Assembly: GCA_020632695.1 (NCBI GenBank)
Contig: JACKFB010000005.1
Coordinates: 1-64,000, forward strand
DNA length: 64,000 nt
Source of the DNA: Deltaproteobacteria bacterium
Lineage (GTDB): Bacteria > Myxococcota_A > UBA9042 > PHBI01 > JACKFB01
Direction: 5' to 3'
The position numbers and the translations under genes are program-made. Below are positions 15,988 through 25,150 of the stretch, piece by piece. A model generated the notes under the pieces. That model was not told where the DNA came from and did not search any database. It saw only the letters and a program-made list of their open reading frames with translations. How positions within the stretch are numbered: the first letter of the stretch is position 1; every line of letters starts with the position of its first letter.

Positions 15988-16869
15988 ATGCAGACGGCGA
16001 CATGGATCGGTGTGGGACGCGCGGGCGCGGCCTGGGGCGTCTGGACGGCCTGGGGCGTCTGGACCCTCGCCCTCGCCGCGCTGGTCTGCGGCTGCGACGA
16101 CGGCGGCGACCCCAACGCCGCCCTCTGCGATCGCCAGTGCCCGGCCGGCCAGAAGTGCGCGTTCGTGAAGGACACGCTGTCCACCGCTTGCGTCTCCGAC
16201 GGCACCGAGCCCGTCCCGACCACCGGCTGCGACCCGCCGTGTGCCTCCACCGAGCGCTGCGACGCGGGCACCTGCGTCCCGAAGCTGCTGACCTGCACCG
16301 AGATCGTCGCCTGCGTGGGCGACTGCCCCGAACCCGACGCCTGCACCACGGCCTGCGCCGAGCGCGGCTCGCCCCAGGCGAGGACCCGCTTCGCCGCGCT
16401 GGACACCTGCGCCGACGCGTCGGGCTGCGAGGACGTCGACTGCCTCTCCGCGGCATGCGAGTCCGAGCTGGCCACCTGCTTCGGGACCGCGTCCTGCTCG
16501 CCGCCCTGCGAGGCGGGCGAGACCTGCGACGCCGGGACCTGCCGCGGCCCCGATACGAGCTGCGGGGGCGTCTCGGCCGCGGGCCGCTGCGCAGGCCAGA
16601 CCCTGTCGTGGTGCGAGGGCTCCGTGCTGCAGTCGCAGTACTGCCCGCAGGTGGGCCCCGGCTGCGTGTGCGGCTACCGGGTGGTCGAGGGCTACTACGA
16701 CTGCATCTGCGACGGCCGCGGCGGGCTCTGCAATCCGCCCTGCGCGCCGGGATCGGTGTGCACCCCCCAGGGCTGCGCGCCGGGCGGCGGCGGAGGCTCC
16801 TCCTGCGTGCCGGCCTGCCCGCCGGGGATGGTGTGCACGCCGCAGGGCTGCGAGTTCGGGGGCTTCTGA
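15988..16869 (+). CDS. Cys-rich secreted lipoprotein
   Basis: A 293-residue protein with a signal peptide and a lipobox ending VCGC, so it is likely anchored to the outer membrane. The signal region contains an exact-length 18-bp tandem duplication (16030-16065) giving two copies of AWGVWT. The mature part is rich in cysteine in short modules: CPAGQKCAF, CASTERCDAGTC, CEAGETCDAGTC, and near-identical C-terminal blocks PGSVCTPQGC and PGMVCTPQGC. No enzyme domain is recognised. This style of disulfide-rich surface protein is typical of Myxococcota. GGGAGG precedes the ATG at 15988; the frame is open further upstream, but that part has no secretion signal. Confidence 0.8.
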   Translation: MQTATWIGVGRAGAAWGVWTAWGVWTLALAALVCGCDDGGDPNAALCDRQCPAGQKCAFVKDTLSTACVSDGTEPVPTTGCDPPCASTERCDAGTCVPKLLTCTEIVACVGDCPEPDACTTACAERGSPQARTRFAALDTCADASGCEDVDCLSAACESELATCFGTASCSPPCEAGETCDAGTCRGPDTSCGGVSAAGRCAGQTLSWCEGSVLQSQYCPQVGPGCVCGYRVVEGYYDCICDGRGGLCNPPCAPGSVCTPQGCAPGGGGGSSCVPACPPGMVCTPQGCEFGGF

Positions 16870-16900
16870 CCGGCGCGACCGACCGGGTCGACCGCGCCGG
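16870..16900. terminator. Possible bidirectional hairpin terminator
   Basis: Inverted arms CCGGCGCG (16870-16877) and CGCGCCGG (16893-16900) lie in the 37-bp gap between two convergent genes. There is no U-tract, so this is a structure-based guess. Confidence 0.4.
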
Positions 16901-16906
16901 CCCCGG

Positions 16907-17500
16907 TCACGCCTGGGCGATCTGCTGGTCCGACTGCAGGCCACCGGCCTTGTAGTGGACGCGCAGGGAGCCGCCGTGCTTCTCCGCGAAGCCGCGGGCG
17001 GCCTTCACCGCCTCCTGCTTGGTGTGGAAGCGCTCGTGGCACGGATGCGAGCCGTGGCCGCGCACCACCCAGCCCTCGTCGTCCGCGCGGACGGTGAACT
17101 GGTTGGAGGGGCCCTCGAAGAATTCGTAGCGCTCGTTGAGGCCGCCGTCGGCGCTGAACACGTACACCGCCGAGCCCGCCTCGCGGGCCAGCTCGGAGGC
17201 GCGGAAGACGGCGTCGTCGACGTTGTCGAAGGTCATCGGGTAGGGCGCCTCCTCCTCGTCGGTGCTGAGCTGCCAGCGGTGGCCGGTGGTCTCGGCGCGG
17301 ACGTAGTAGGGGGTGCCGGTCGCCACGCCGGAGACGCCTTCGGCGGCGTCCAGCGCGTGGGCGATGCCCATGGAGAGCGCGCGGATGGGGTGCTTGCCCT
17401 TGGCGAGGAAGGCGTTCGCCTGCTCGAGGGCCTGGGTCCGCACGTCATCCTCGAGGGAGTCGAAAACGGGGGGGTGATCGTCGGGTGTCCACTGAAGCAT
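16907..17500 (-). CDS. YdaT-like / DUF2188 protein
   Basis: A 197-residue soluble protein of unknown function. The N-terminal part (VFDSLEDDVRTQALEQANAF, then GKHPIRALSMGIAHAL) resembles the short YdaT-type helical module. The C-terminal 60 residues (DDEGWVVRGHGSHPCHERFH, then TKQEAVKAARGFAEKHGG) match DUF2188, a small beta-alpha domain that usually stands alone. The middle part (YYVRAETTGHRWQLSTDEEE) looks like a second, related domain. GAGGAGG lies before the ATG, and the frame upstream is ignored. It is followed by the TlpA-like and OmpA genes on the same strand, with no clear functional link. Confidence 0.78.
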   Translation of the reverse strand: MLQWTPDDHPPVFDSLEDDVRTQALEQANAFLAKGKHPIRALSMGIAHALDAAEGVSGVATGTPYYVRAETTGHRWQLSTDEEEAPYPMTFDNVDDAVFRASELAREAGSAVYVFSADGGLNERYEFFEGPSNQFTVRADDEGWVVRGHGSHPCHERFHTKQEAVKAARGFAEKHGGSLRVHYKAGGLQSDQQIAQA

Positions 17501-17583
17501 GGGTGCCTCCTCAGGCCGGGCAGGAGCGCCCGTCTGTCCCAGAGCAGACGCAAGGCCCGTGCCAGATCGGCCAGCGGGACCTG

Positions 17584-18339
17584 CTAGCGGGCCGCCAGCG
17601 CAGCCGTGACCAGCTCGCGCACGGCCTGCTCGCTGAGCGCGCCCTTGCGGAACCAGACGATTCGCCCCGAGGCGTCGACCACCACGTGGAGCGGCAGGTC
17701 GACCCCCACCTTCTGCACGAAGCCGCGCGGCAGCATCTGGAGGTGCGCGTCCTTGGCCTGCAGGTAGGGATAGAGCCAGGTGCCGGCGCGGGCGTCCTGG
17801 TCGGCCGTGCCCGGCGGGTCCACGTCGACGCTCAAAAACGAGATGCCCTCGCGGGCCAGCGCGCCGCGCAGCCTCGCCAGCAGCGCCAGCTCCTCGGGGC
17901 TGGTGCACGGCTTGCACCAGGTCGCCCACCAGGTCAGCACATAGGGCCCGCCCGACGGGACCTCGGCGGCGACCCGGGTGCGCCGGGGTTTTGTGCCCCG
18001 TTGTTCCACTTTCGCCACATCGACCGCCTCGAGGCGCGCGTCGCTCTCCGAGAACGCGGTCAGCGTCGTGGGGCTGGGTGGCTCGAGGCCGGTGCGCTGC
18101 TCGACCTGGTCGAGCCGCTCCTCGAGCGCGGCCACCTGCGCGCGCAGTCGCTGCTGCTCGCCCTGCAGCGTGCGCACCGCGTCCACTGCCGCGTCCAGCG
18201 CCTGCAGGTGCTGGCGGGTGAAGGTGAGGTCCGCCCCGTCGTCCGCCGCGCCGGGCGTCGCCAGCAACCACCCGGAGGTGGCCGCGGCGACGGCGCCCAG
18301 CGCGCCGACGAGGAGGACGCTACGGCGCCTGGGCCGCAT
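17584..18339 (-). CDS. Membrane-anchored TlpA-like thioredoxin
   Basis: 251 residues. An N-terminal membrane anchor or signal (SVLLVGALGAVAAATSGWLL) is followed by a coiled coil (about 45-80: LQGEQQRLRAQVAALEERLD). A TlpA/redoxin fold follows, with active site WATWCKPC, the beta-strand ISFLSVDVD and the cis-Pro region VDLPLHVVVDASG. It is expected to face the periplasm and transfer thiol electrons. The ATG lies 20 nt inside the 3' end of the OmpA gene, so the two are cotranscribed. Confidence 0.85.
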   Translation of the reverse strand: MRPRRRSVLLVGALGAVAAATSGWLLATPGAADDGADLTFTRQHLQALDAAVDAVRTLQGEQQRLRAQVAALEERLDQVEQRTGLEPPSPTTLTAFSESDARLEAVDVAKVEQRGTKPRRTRVAAEVPSGGPYVLTWWATWCKPCTSPEELALLARLRGALAREGISFLSVDVDPPGTADQDARAGTWLYPYLQAKDAHLQMLPRGFVQKVGVDLPLHVVVDASGRIVWFRKGALSEQAVRELVTAALAAR

Positions 18340-19126
18340 CGGGTTCGAAGCAGGGGTAGGCGAAGACCAGGGCGCTGCGGTTCGCCTGCTTCATGCTCAG
18401 TTTCTTGGTGCTGAGGCGCTCGGCGTCCAGGTCGGTCAGGTACATCTTGTCGTGGCCGTAGGTGATGTAGCCCACGCGCGACTTGTCGATGCCCAGATCG
18501 TCGACCAGGAACTGCCGCGTCTGCTCCGCGCGATCGAGCGCGTACTCGAGGTTCTTCCGCCAGGGGCCGTCCTTGGACGCGCGGCCGACGATGATGAGGT
18601 AGCCCTTGTCGGCGCGCACCTGCTCGACGAACTGCTGGAGCTGACGCCGGTCGGTGGCGTCGAGCTTCGACTTCGCCGCCGGGAAGGTCACCAGCGTGTG
18701 CGGAAGGCTCTGCGTGAGCAGCATGTACTGGGTGCGCGTGATGAGCTCCGCCTGATCGACCTGCTTGCAGGCACCCTGGTGGCAGGCCTTGACGATCTCG
18801 TCGACGTGGCCCTTGAACTCGGGCTCGCTGCAGAAGGAATCCAACGCGTACCGGGCGGCCGTCTGCTCGGCGCAGACCGCGTGCTCCGGATAGTCCGCGC
18901 AGATGACCTGCAGGCGTCGCCGCTGCTCATCCAACGTACCTTCAGCTTCTTGCAGCTTCTCGGTCGTCTCCATGAGCTGCTTCGTCTTCTCCTCGTACTT
19001 CACCACCTCGATGAGCCCGGGCGGCGGTTCCTGTTGCGCCTGGTTCTCCTCCTCTTCGACCTCCTTCGAGCTCGTCGCGCACGAAGTGACGGCGAGGCCG
19101 ACGGTCAGCAGCAGCAAGTATCGCAT
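18320..19126 (-). CDS. OmpA-family lipoprotein
   Basis: 268 residues. The start at 19126 is fixed by GGAGGAACTGCC and by the lipoprotein signal MRYLLLLTVGLAVTSC (lipobox Cys16); a 12-codon upstream extension is rejected. A Glu-rich linker and a coiled-coil segment (EEKTKQLMETTEKLQEAEG) follow. Four to six cysteines lie in the middle. The C-terminal OmpA-like peptidoglycan-binding domain has LDATDRRQLQQFVEQVRAD and ALDRAEQTRQFLVDDLGI, with the domain's typical end. It probably tethers the outer membrane to the cell wall. It precedes and overlaps the TlpA-like gene. Confidence 0.88.
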   Translation of the reverse strand: MRYLLLLTVGLAVTSCATSSKEVEEEENQAQQEPPPGLIEVVKYEEKTKQLMETTEKLQEAEGTLDEQRRRLQVICADYPEHAVCAEQTAARYALDSFCSEPEFKGHVDEIVKACHQGACKQVDQAELITRTQYMLLTQSLPHTLVTFPAAKSKLDATDRRQLQQFVEQVRADKGYLIIVGRASKDGPWRKNLEYALDRAEQTRQFLVDDLGIDKSRVGYITYGHDKMYLTDLDAERLSTKKLSMKQANRSALVFAYPCFEPDAAQAP

Positions 19127-19264
19127 GGCAGTTCCTCCTGCGTGGCGAAAGGCGGAGGTCAATCTAGCACACGATGCGCGTCGACGGACCCGGCCCCAAT
19201 CCGGGTTTGGGATGCACGCGTCGTGCCACGGTGCGACGCGGTGGGGAGGTCGCCGCTCTGGCGC

Positions 19265-20812
19265 TCAAATGGCGCGGCCTCGATCCTGCCAATAGGGATC
19301 GCGCAGCTTGCGCTTGTAGAGCTTGCCCGACGGATCGCGCGGCAGCGCCTCGGTGAAGTCGACGCTGCGCGGCAGCTTGTAGCGGGCCAGCCCCTGCGCG
19401 GCGAAGTCCAGGATCTCCTGGCCCAGCGCCTCGCTCGGCGTCACGCCGGCCGCCGGCTGCACCACCGCCTTGACCTCCTCGCCCCAGTCGGGGTGCGGGA
19501 TGCCGAACACGGCCACGTCGGCGATCTTGGGGTGCAGCACCAGCACCGCCTCGATCTCGGCCGGGTAGATGTTCACGCCGCCGCTGATGATCATGTCGGC
19601 CTTGCGGTCGCACAGGAAGAGGTAGCCGTCCTCGTCGAGGTAGCCGGCGTCGCCCACGGTGAAGAAGCCGTCGCGCCACGCGTTGCCGGTCTTGGCCTGG
19701 TCCTTGTGGTACTCGAAGCGGTGCTCGCCCATGCGAATCCAGACGGTGCCGGGCTCGCCGGGCGCGCACGGCTCGCCATCGTCGTCGAGCACGCGGATCT
19801 GCGAGATGGGCCACGGGCGCCCCACGGTGCCGGGGTGCGAGAGCCAGTCGGCCGGCGTCGCCAGCGTGCCGCCGCCCTCGCTGGCCGCGTAGTACTCGTA
19901 GACGCAGGGACCCCACCAGTCGAGCATCGCCTGCTTGGTCTCGACCGGGCAGGGCGCCGCGCTGTGGACCACGTGGCTGAGTGAGGACAGGTCGTAGCGC
20001 GCCTTCACCTCTGCGGGAAGCTTCAGCAGCCGGATGAAGTGGGTCGGCACCATGTGGCTGCTGGTCACCCGGTAACGCTCGACGACCCGCAGCATCTCCT
20101 CGGGGGTCCAGCGATCCATCAGCACCACCGTGTGGCCCAGGTGCAGGTGGTTGGTCGCGAAGCTCAGCACCGCCGTGTGGTAGAGCGGCGCCACCACCAG
20201 GTGCACGCCGGCGCTGCCGGGCAGGATGCCGAAGAGGCCCAGGAAGAGCGCCTGCTGGGTCGAGACCGCCTCGGGGCTGGCGCGCACGGTGTCGCGGCGG
20301 ACGCCCTTGGGCTTGCCGGTGGTCCCGCTGGTGTAGGTCATCGGGCCGCCGGCGGCGCGGGCCTCGGGCATCGTGGCCGGCTGGTCCTGGCCCAGCGCGG
20401 CGTAGGGCGCGAAGCCGGGGATCGCCCCCACGGCGAAGCGCGCGTCGGCGGCGAGCCCGGCCGAGTCGGCGCCGCGGGCTGCCACCTCGGCGAAGCGCTC
20501 GGAGGCCACGAACACCTTGGCGCCCGAATCCTCGAGGATGTAGGCCACCTCCGGCGCGGTGAGGTGCCAGTTGAGCGGCGTGAGGAAGAAGCCGGCCTGG
20601 GCCACCGCCATGAAGAGCTCGAGGACCTCGTGGCCGTTGGGCAGCATCACGGCCACCGCGTCGCCGGGCTCCAGGCCTCGGGTGCGCAGGCCGTGGACGA
20701 TGCGGTTGGCGGCGGCGAGGAGCTCGCCCGCGGTGTACTCGCTGCCGTCGGGATCGACGGCGGCGGTGCGCTCGGGGTGCTCGAGGGCGTGGTTCCAGAA
20801 GCCGAGTTCCAT
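19265..20812 (-). CDS. Acyl-CoA synthetase (FadD-like, AMP-forming)
   Basis: A 515-residue ANL-superfamily ligase that activates a carboxylic acid to its CoA thioester. The P-loop is YTSGTTGKPKG (160-170). The A5-type motif is YEYYAASEGGG. The hinge aspartate is in VGDAGYLDEDGYLFLCDRK, followed by MIISGGVNIYP. The catalytic lysine region is at the C-terminus (RDPSGKLYKRKL). ATG with GAGG upstream. It follows the serine hydrolase by 38 nt, so the hydrolase-ligase pair could release and activate an acyl or steroid acid. Operator 7 is ahead of the pair. Confidence 0.9.
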   Translation of the reverse strand: MELGFWNHALEHPERTAAVDPDGSEYTAGELLAAANRIVHGLRTRGLEPGDAVAVMLPNGHEVLELFMAVAQAGFFLTPLNWHLTAPEVAYILEDSGAKVFVASERFAEVAARGADSAGLAADARFAVGAIPGFAPYAALGQDQPATMPEARAAGGPMTYTSGTTGKPKGVRRDTVRASPEAVSTQQALFLGLFGILPGSAGVHLVVAPLYHTAVLSFATNHLHLGHTVVLMDRWTPEEMLRVVERYRVTSSHMVPTHFIRLLKLPAEVKARYDLSSLSHVVHSAAPCPVETKQAMLDWWGPCVYEYYAASEGGGTLATPADWLSHPGTVGRPWPISQIRVLDDDGEPCAPGEPGTVWIRMGEHRFEYHKDQAKTGNAWRDGFFTVGDAGYLDEDGYLFLCDRKADMIISGGVNIYPAEIEAVLVLHPKIADVAVFGIPHPDWGEEVKAVVQPAAGVTPSEALGQEILDFAAQGLARYKLPRSVDFTEALPRDPSGKLYKRKLRDPYWQDRGRAI

Positions 20813-20850
20813 GCTGCTGCCTCGCGGGGGGAGGAGGAGAGGGGGAGCGC

Positions 20851-22125
20851 TCAGGTGCGAGCGGGGCGCCGGGGGACGGGCGCGCAGTGCTCGGAGATCG
20901 CCTGCAGCACGCCGTAGGTGCGGATGAGGTGCGCGCCGACGAAGGGCTTGCCGCTGGTGAGCAGCGCGCAGGCGATGTCGCGGTCGGGGTCGGCCCAGGT
21001 CACGACCTGGCTCAGGCCGATGTGCCCGAAGGCGCGCGGGGTGCGCGGACCGTAGAGGCTGAAATGCTCCGAGCCGAGCATCATGCCGAGGCCGTAGCGG
21101 ATCGGCAGCCCCAGCGTCAGGTCGATCTCGAGGTAGCTGGCCTCGCTGGTGGCGCGATGCACGGTGCGCCGGTCGAAGATGCGCACGTCGCCCAGGGCGC
21201 CCTCGTCGAGCAGGAGCTGGTAGAAGCGCGAGACCTCTTCGGCGGTGGCGCAGATGTTCCCCGAGGGGACGATGCCGCGGAGCCAGCGCGGGTCGTTGGA
21301 GACCTGGGCGGCCTCGGCGAAAGTGACGCCCAGGGCGCGCTCGACCACCAGCGAGAGCGGGAAGAGGGCCGGGCGGCCGGTGAAGGCGTTCTCGGCGACC
21401 TTGTCGGCGTCCTCGTCGGCGATGCCGTAGTTCATCCAGCGGAAGCCCAGCGGGTCCAGCACCTCGTCGCGCAGGAACTCGCGCACGTTGCGACCGGTGA
21501 CCCGCCGGATGATCTCGGCCAGGACGAAGCCGCCGGTGACCGCGTGGTAGGCCAGGCGCCGGCCGGGCTTCCAGGTGGGTTCGGCCGCGCACAGCACCTC
21601 GACGATGCGCTCGGGGTCCAGCAGGAGGTCCAGCTTGTCGCCCGCCTCGCTCACCGACGGGATGCCCGAGCGGTGGGTGAGGATGTGGCGGATGGTGGTG
21701 GTCTCCTTCCCGTGGGCGCCGAACTCCGGGATGTACTCGGTGACGCGGTCGTCGATGTGGGTCAGGCCGCGGTCGTCCAGCAGGTGCATCAGCATCGCCG
21801 TGACGGCCTTCGAGGCGGAGAAGATGCAGAAGGGCGAGTCGGCGGCGATCGGCACCGCCGGCGTCCCGGGGCTGGCGCCGGGGCCGTTGCCGCGGAGGTG
21901 GCCGATCGCGCGGTTGATGATGATCTCGCCGTGGCGGCGGATGCACAGCGCGATCGCCGGGTGGACGCCGGTGCGGTAGAGGTCCTCGACGGCGCGCCAG
22001 ATGGACGCGACGCCATCGCGGGTGACGCCGAGGCTGCGCGGGTCGGCGTCGGTGGTCGGGCCGTCGGAGGTCACCGCGCCGAGGTCGGCTGGGACGCGGA
22101 CGAGCGCGGGACGGGCCAGCAGCAA
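20851..22125 (-). CDS. Serine hydrolase (class C beta-lactamase / esterase family)
   Basis: A 424-residue protein of the beta-lactamase fold. The catalytic SxxK is SASK (Ser103, Lys106) in PFCIFSASKAVTAML, the tyrosine motif is LAYHAVTGGFVLAE, and ILTHRSGIPS is the typical conserved block. No signal peptide is seen, so it is likely a cytoplasmic esterase of the EstB/LipL style rather than a penicillinase. The start is TTG at 22125, supported by GGAGG 8 nt upstream. It is the first gene before the acyl-CoA synthetase. The 20-bp perfect palindrome of operator 7 lies 56 nt upstream. Confidence 0.87.
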   Translation of the reverse strand: MLLARPALVRVPADLGAVTSDGPTTDADPRSLGVTRDGVASIWRAVEDLYRTGVHPAIALCIRRHGEIIINRAIGHLRGNGPGASPGTPAVPIAADSPFCIFSASKAVTAMLMHLLDDRGLTHIDDRVTEYIPEFGAHGKETTTIRHILTHRSGIPSVSEAGDKLDLLLDPERIVEVLCAAEPTWKPGRRLAYHAVTGGFVLAEIIRRVTGRNVREFLRDEVLDPLGFRWMNYGIADEDADKVAENAFTGRPALFPLSLVVERALGVTFAEAAQVSNDPRWLRGIVPSGNICATAEEVSRFYQLLLDEGALGDVRIFDRRTVHRATSEASYLEIDLTLGLPIRYGLGMMLGSEHFSLYGPRTPRAFGHIGLSQVVTWADPDRDIACALLTSGKPFVGAHLIRTYGVLQAISEHCAPVPRRPART

Positions 22126-22183
22126 GCGGGAGCCTCCGTGGACTCGCGGGGCGGGCGCGCGAGGCGGGGTCGCGCGGGGTGTG

Positions 22184-22197
22184 TAGAACGCGTTCTA
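22184..22197. promoter_or_regulatory. KstR-like operator 7 (TAGAACGCGTTCTA)
   Basis: The core of a perfect 20-bp palindrome, GTGTAGAACGCGTTCTACAC (22181-22200). It lies in the 201-bp divergent gap between the serine hydrolase and the patatin gene and could control both. Confidence 0.8.
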
Positions 22198-22326
22198 CAC
22201 GGCCCACCATACAGCGTCCGCCGGTTGCTGGGAATCCGCGGTGACCGCTGGTGGCCTGGAAGCTGCCGGTCTAACCTCGGCGGTGAGGCGCGGCGCCCTG
22301 TCCGGCGACGGCCTCCAGGACGCACC

Positions 22327-23499
22327 ATGACGAAGCGGTACCGCATCCTCTCCATGGACGGAGGTCCCAGCGGCCCCACCTACGCGCGCTGCCTGCGCGA
22401 GGTCGAGCGTCGGCGCCCCGGCTTCCTCGCGACCGTGGACATGCTGACCGGGACCTCGGACGGCGCCACCTTCGCGCTGTCCTTTGCGCGCCAGGCCAAG
22501 GGTGAGCGGAACCTGGACACGATCCTGGACGCGATCGAGTTCAACAACCGCCTCTTCGACGCCATGACGCCGACGAAGCTCGGGCTGGTGCGCATGATCG
22601 CCGGCTTCCTGTCGGCCGACGACTTCAGCCGCCTGGAGCCGGCCTTCGCCGAGCACTATCGCGGCTTCCCCACCCTGAACGATCTGCCCGGCAAGGTCGC
22701 CATCGTCACGTTCCGGGTCAAGCAGCCCTGGGGCCCGAAGGTCTACAACAACTTCGGCGACGACCGCGACAACGACGCCAAGGTCGTCGACGTGGTCTCC
22801 CAGTCGGGCGCCTTCCCGGTGATCATCCCGCTGCGCCAGGGCTTCGTGGACGGCGGCATCTACGCCAACCACCCCGGGATGTGCGCCATCGCGCAGGTGC
22901 TCCGCGAGCACCGGCTGGGCGATCTTCGCGGGGTGGTGAATGGTCCCCAGGACCTGACCATGCTCTCGCTGGGTGGGGACGTCTCGCGCATCGGCGGCAA
23001 GATCCCCCCGGAGGTCTTCGACAAGCGCCTGCTCGAGTGGGGCTGGATGCAGTGGGCCTTCCACCCGGCGAGCCTGATGCTGCTGGCCGACCTGATGGTC
23101 AACGCCGGCCAGCGCGGGACCTCGTTCCATTGCCAGCAGGTGCTCGGCGGCGAGCCGGCGGCGCTGCCCGGCAGGCACTGGCCTGAGGCCACCTCCAACT
23201 ACATGCGCGTCGCCATCCCCTCGGTGGGGCTGGTGAAGGGGATGGGCGATCTCATCCTGGGGCGCTCGGCCGCGACGCTGCGTGACGCCGAGACCGCGGC
23301 GATGGAGTGGACTCGCGGCGAGCACGAGCGCGAGCTTCGCCCGACGCTCGAGCAGACCCTGTACTGGATCGACAACTACTGGGTCGGCCCGGACATCGAG
23401 GGTGAGATCGAGGGCGTGGAGCCCGACCCGGCGATCACGGCGCTGAAGGGGACCCGGTCGAAGAAGGGACGCCGCGCCGCGCCGCTGGCCGAGGCCTGA
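22327..23499 (+). CDS. Patatin-like phospholipase
   Basis: A 390-residue predicted lipid acyl hydrolase. The nucleophile elbow is GTSDG (Ser44), and the dyad aspartate is in FVDGGIYAN (Asp175). The glycine-rich oxyanion loop is DGGPSG (11-16), a variant of the usual DGGGxRG. An additional about 200 residues after the patatin core are not recognised. There is no signal peptide. ATG at 22327. It is divergent from the serine hydrolase across operator 7 and convergent with the kinase gene 3 bp away. Control by the KstR-like regulator is possible but not certain, because the operator is 130 bp upstream. Confidence 0.85.
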   Translation: MTKRYRILSMDGGPSGPTYARCLREVERRRPGFLATVDMLTGTSDGATFALSFARQAKGERNLDTILDAIEFNNRLFDAMTPTKLGLVRMIAGFLSADDFSRLEPAFAEHYRGFPTLNDLPGKVAIVTFRVKQPWGPKVYNNFGDDRDNDAKVVDVVSQSGAFPVIIPLRQGFVDGGIYANHPGMCAIAQVLREHRLGDLRGVVNGPQDLTMLSLGGDVSRIGGKIPPEVFDKRLLEWGWMQWAFHPASLMLLADLMVNAGQRGTSFHCQQVLGGEPAALPGRHWPEATSNYMRVAIPSVGLVKGMGDLILGRSAATLRDAETAAMEWTRGEHERELRPTLEQTLYWIDNYWVGPDIEGEIEGVEPDPAITALKGTRSKKGRRAAPLAEA

Positions 23500-23502
23500 G
23501 TT

Positions 23503-24897
23503 CTACCAGAAGGGATCGTAGCGGTTGCGCGCGGCGCTGAGCTGCTGCGCGAACGCGGACTGCGCGCGGGAGCGCGCCTCGTCGCGGATGCGGTCACGCT
23601 CGCGGGACTCGGTCAGCTCCATGCCGCCCGTCGCCACGAAACGCCGGATCCGGTCCAGCTCGCCGCGCTCCAGCCACATGCCGTGGGCCCGGCACTCGTC
23701 GACGATCACGCCGCTCACGCCGCCGAAGTTCACCCGGGTCATGACGGTCTCGCAGCGCGCGCAGCGCCGGTAGACCACCGGGTCGGGGATGTTCCGCGCC
23801 ATCGCCCGCACCGCCCGCGCGATCTCCGGGAGCTTCGGCCGCAGGATCATGGGCCGCTCCACCAGCTCACCCAGCTCGCGCGCGTCCAGCCACACCCCGT
23901 GGCACGCCGGGCACAGGTCCACCTCGGTCTCGCGCGCGCCCAGCGCCACGATGTCGGTCACCCCGCCGCAGCCGGGGCAGCGCGCCCCCGCCCCGGCGTG
24001 TAGCATCCTGGCCTCCAGCTCGGCGGGGATGCCCTCGTCCTGCACCGGACCGCCGTCCGAGCCCCGCTCGCCCCGCTCGACCCGCCGCAGCAGGGCCATC
24101 ACCAGCCCGTGCGCCTCGGACGCGGTCTGCACGCGCCGCTCGACCCGCGGATCCATCAGGCGGTCCAGCAGCGCGCACAGGTCGGGCTGCCCCGACAGGA
24201 CCTGCCGGTAGTCCACCCGCATGTCCCGCACCGGCAGCTCCGAAGGCCCCCGCCCCGTCACCAGGTGCAGCAGCGTGGCGCCCACGGCGTACAGGTCGCT
24301 CGCCGGCTCGGCCTTGCCCATGTACTGCTCGGGCGGCATGTAGCCGTATGTGCCGGCCACGGTGGAACCGCCCAGGGTCGCCTGACGCAGCACCTCCTGA
24401 ACGGACCCGAAGTCCACCAGCGCCACCCGGCCGTCGGGGCGCAGGATGATGTTCGACGGCTTGACGTCGCGGTGCAGCACGGGCGGGGTCCGGCCGTGCA
24501 GGTAGCGCAGGATGGCCAGCACGGAGGCGGCCAGGCGCAGGGATTTGTCCAGCGGGGCCGAGCCGTGGCGCTCGATGATGCGCCGCAGGTCGCGCCCGGG
24601 GACGAACTCCTCGATGAGCCAGAGGTCGGCGCCGCCGTCGGCGTCGTGGCGGATGAGCTCACGGAAGCGCGGGATCCCCGGGTGGTCGAGGCCGCGCAGC
24701 ACCTCGGCGCCGCGCTCGAAGAGCTGCCACACCTTCCACTCGGGCACCGCCGACAGGTGCAGCGACTTGGCCACCCAGACGGCGCCCGTCGCGGCCTCCT
24801 CGACCAGATGCACCGTCGAGGTCCCGCCGGACGCGAGTGCCCGGATGACCCGATAGCGCCCCTGCGAGACGCGGCTGAGCGATGCGGCGCGCTCCAT
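23503..24897 (-). CDS. Ser/Thr protein kinase with two C-terminal zinc ribbons
   Basis: 464 residues. The kinase domain is complete: Gly loop ASGGTSTVH, Lys44 (WVAKSL), catalytic loop LHRDVKPSN (Asp144), DFG at 162-164, and GTYGYMPPEQ. After residue 305 there are two zf-TFIIB-type zinc ribbons: CPGC...CPAC followed by HGVWLDARELGEL, and CARC...C followed by HGMWLERGELDRI. The C-terminus ends in a charged helix (RERDRIRDEARSRAQSAFAQ). No transmembrane helix is seen, so it is cytoplasmic. A GTG 12 codons upstream (24933) is an alternative start. The zinc ribbons may bind a partner or sense zinc or redox state. Confidence 0.88.
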   Translation of the reverse strand: MERAASLSRVSQGRYRVIRALASGGTSTVHLVEEAATGAVWVAKSLHLSAVPEWKVWQLFERGAEVLRGLDHPGIPRFRELIRHDADGGADLWLIEEFVPGRDLRRIIERHGSAPLDKSLRLAASVLAILRYLHGRTPPVLHRDVKPSNIILRPDGRVALVDFGSVQEVLRQATLGGSTVAGTYGYMPPEQYMGKAEPASDLYAVGATLLHLVTGRGPSELPVRDMRVDYRQVLSGQPDLCALLDRLMDPRVERRVQTASEAHGLVMALLRRVERGERGSDGGPVQDEGIPAELEARMLHAGAGARCPGCGGVTDIVALGARETEVDLCPACHGVWLDARELGELVERPMILRPKLPEIARAVRAMARNIPDPVVYRRCARCETVMTRVNFGGVSGVIVDECRAHGMWLERGELDRIRRFVATGGMELTESRERDRIRDEARSRAQSAFAQQLSAARNRYDPFW

Positions 24898-25150
24898 GAT
24901 GTCCCGTGTACCAGAGCCGCGAGCCTCCGTCACCGCTTCCGCGCCTCGACCTCGCCCGTGAGCCCCCGCCCTCGCGCCGGCACGCCCGCCCCGCGCCCTG
25001 TGGAATCGCCTTGACCTGACGCGCTCCGGCGTGGCCCCCTGGGAGTGGTCGCGCACGCCATGTGGGGGCGAGCGCGGCATCGCAGAACCGCTGGCCTTCG
25101 GGCGAGCGACCGGCCGCTCGTTCGCTGCCACGGAAGGAGCCCTGCCGCCC

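Noticed and set aside
20851..22125. Antibiotic beta-lactamase
   Set aside because: It has the SxxK fold but no signal peptide, it is paired with an acyl-CoA synthetase, and it has a KstR-like operator. An esterase is more likely.
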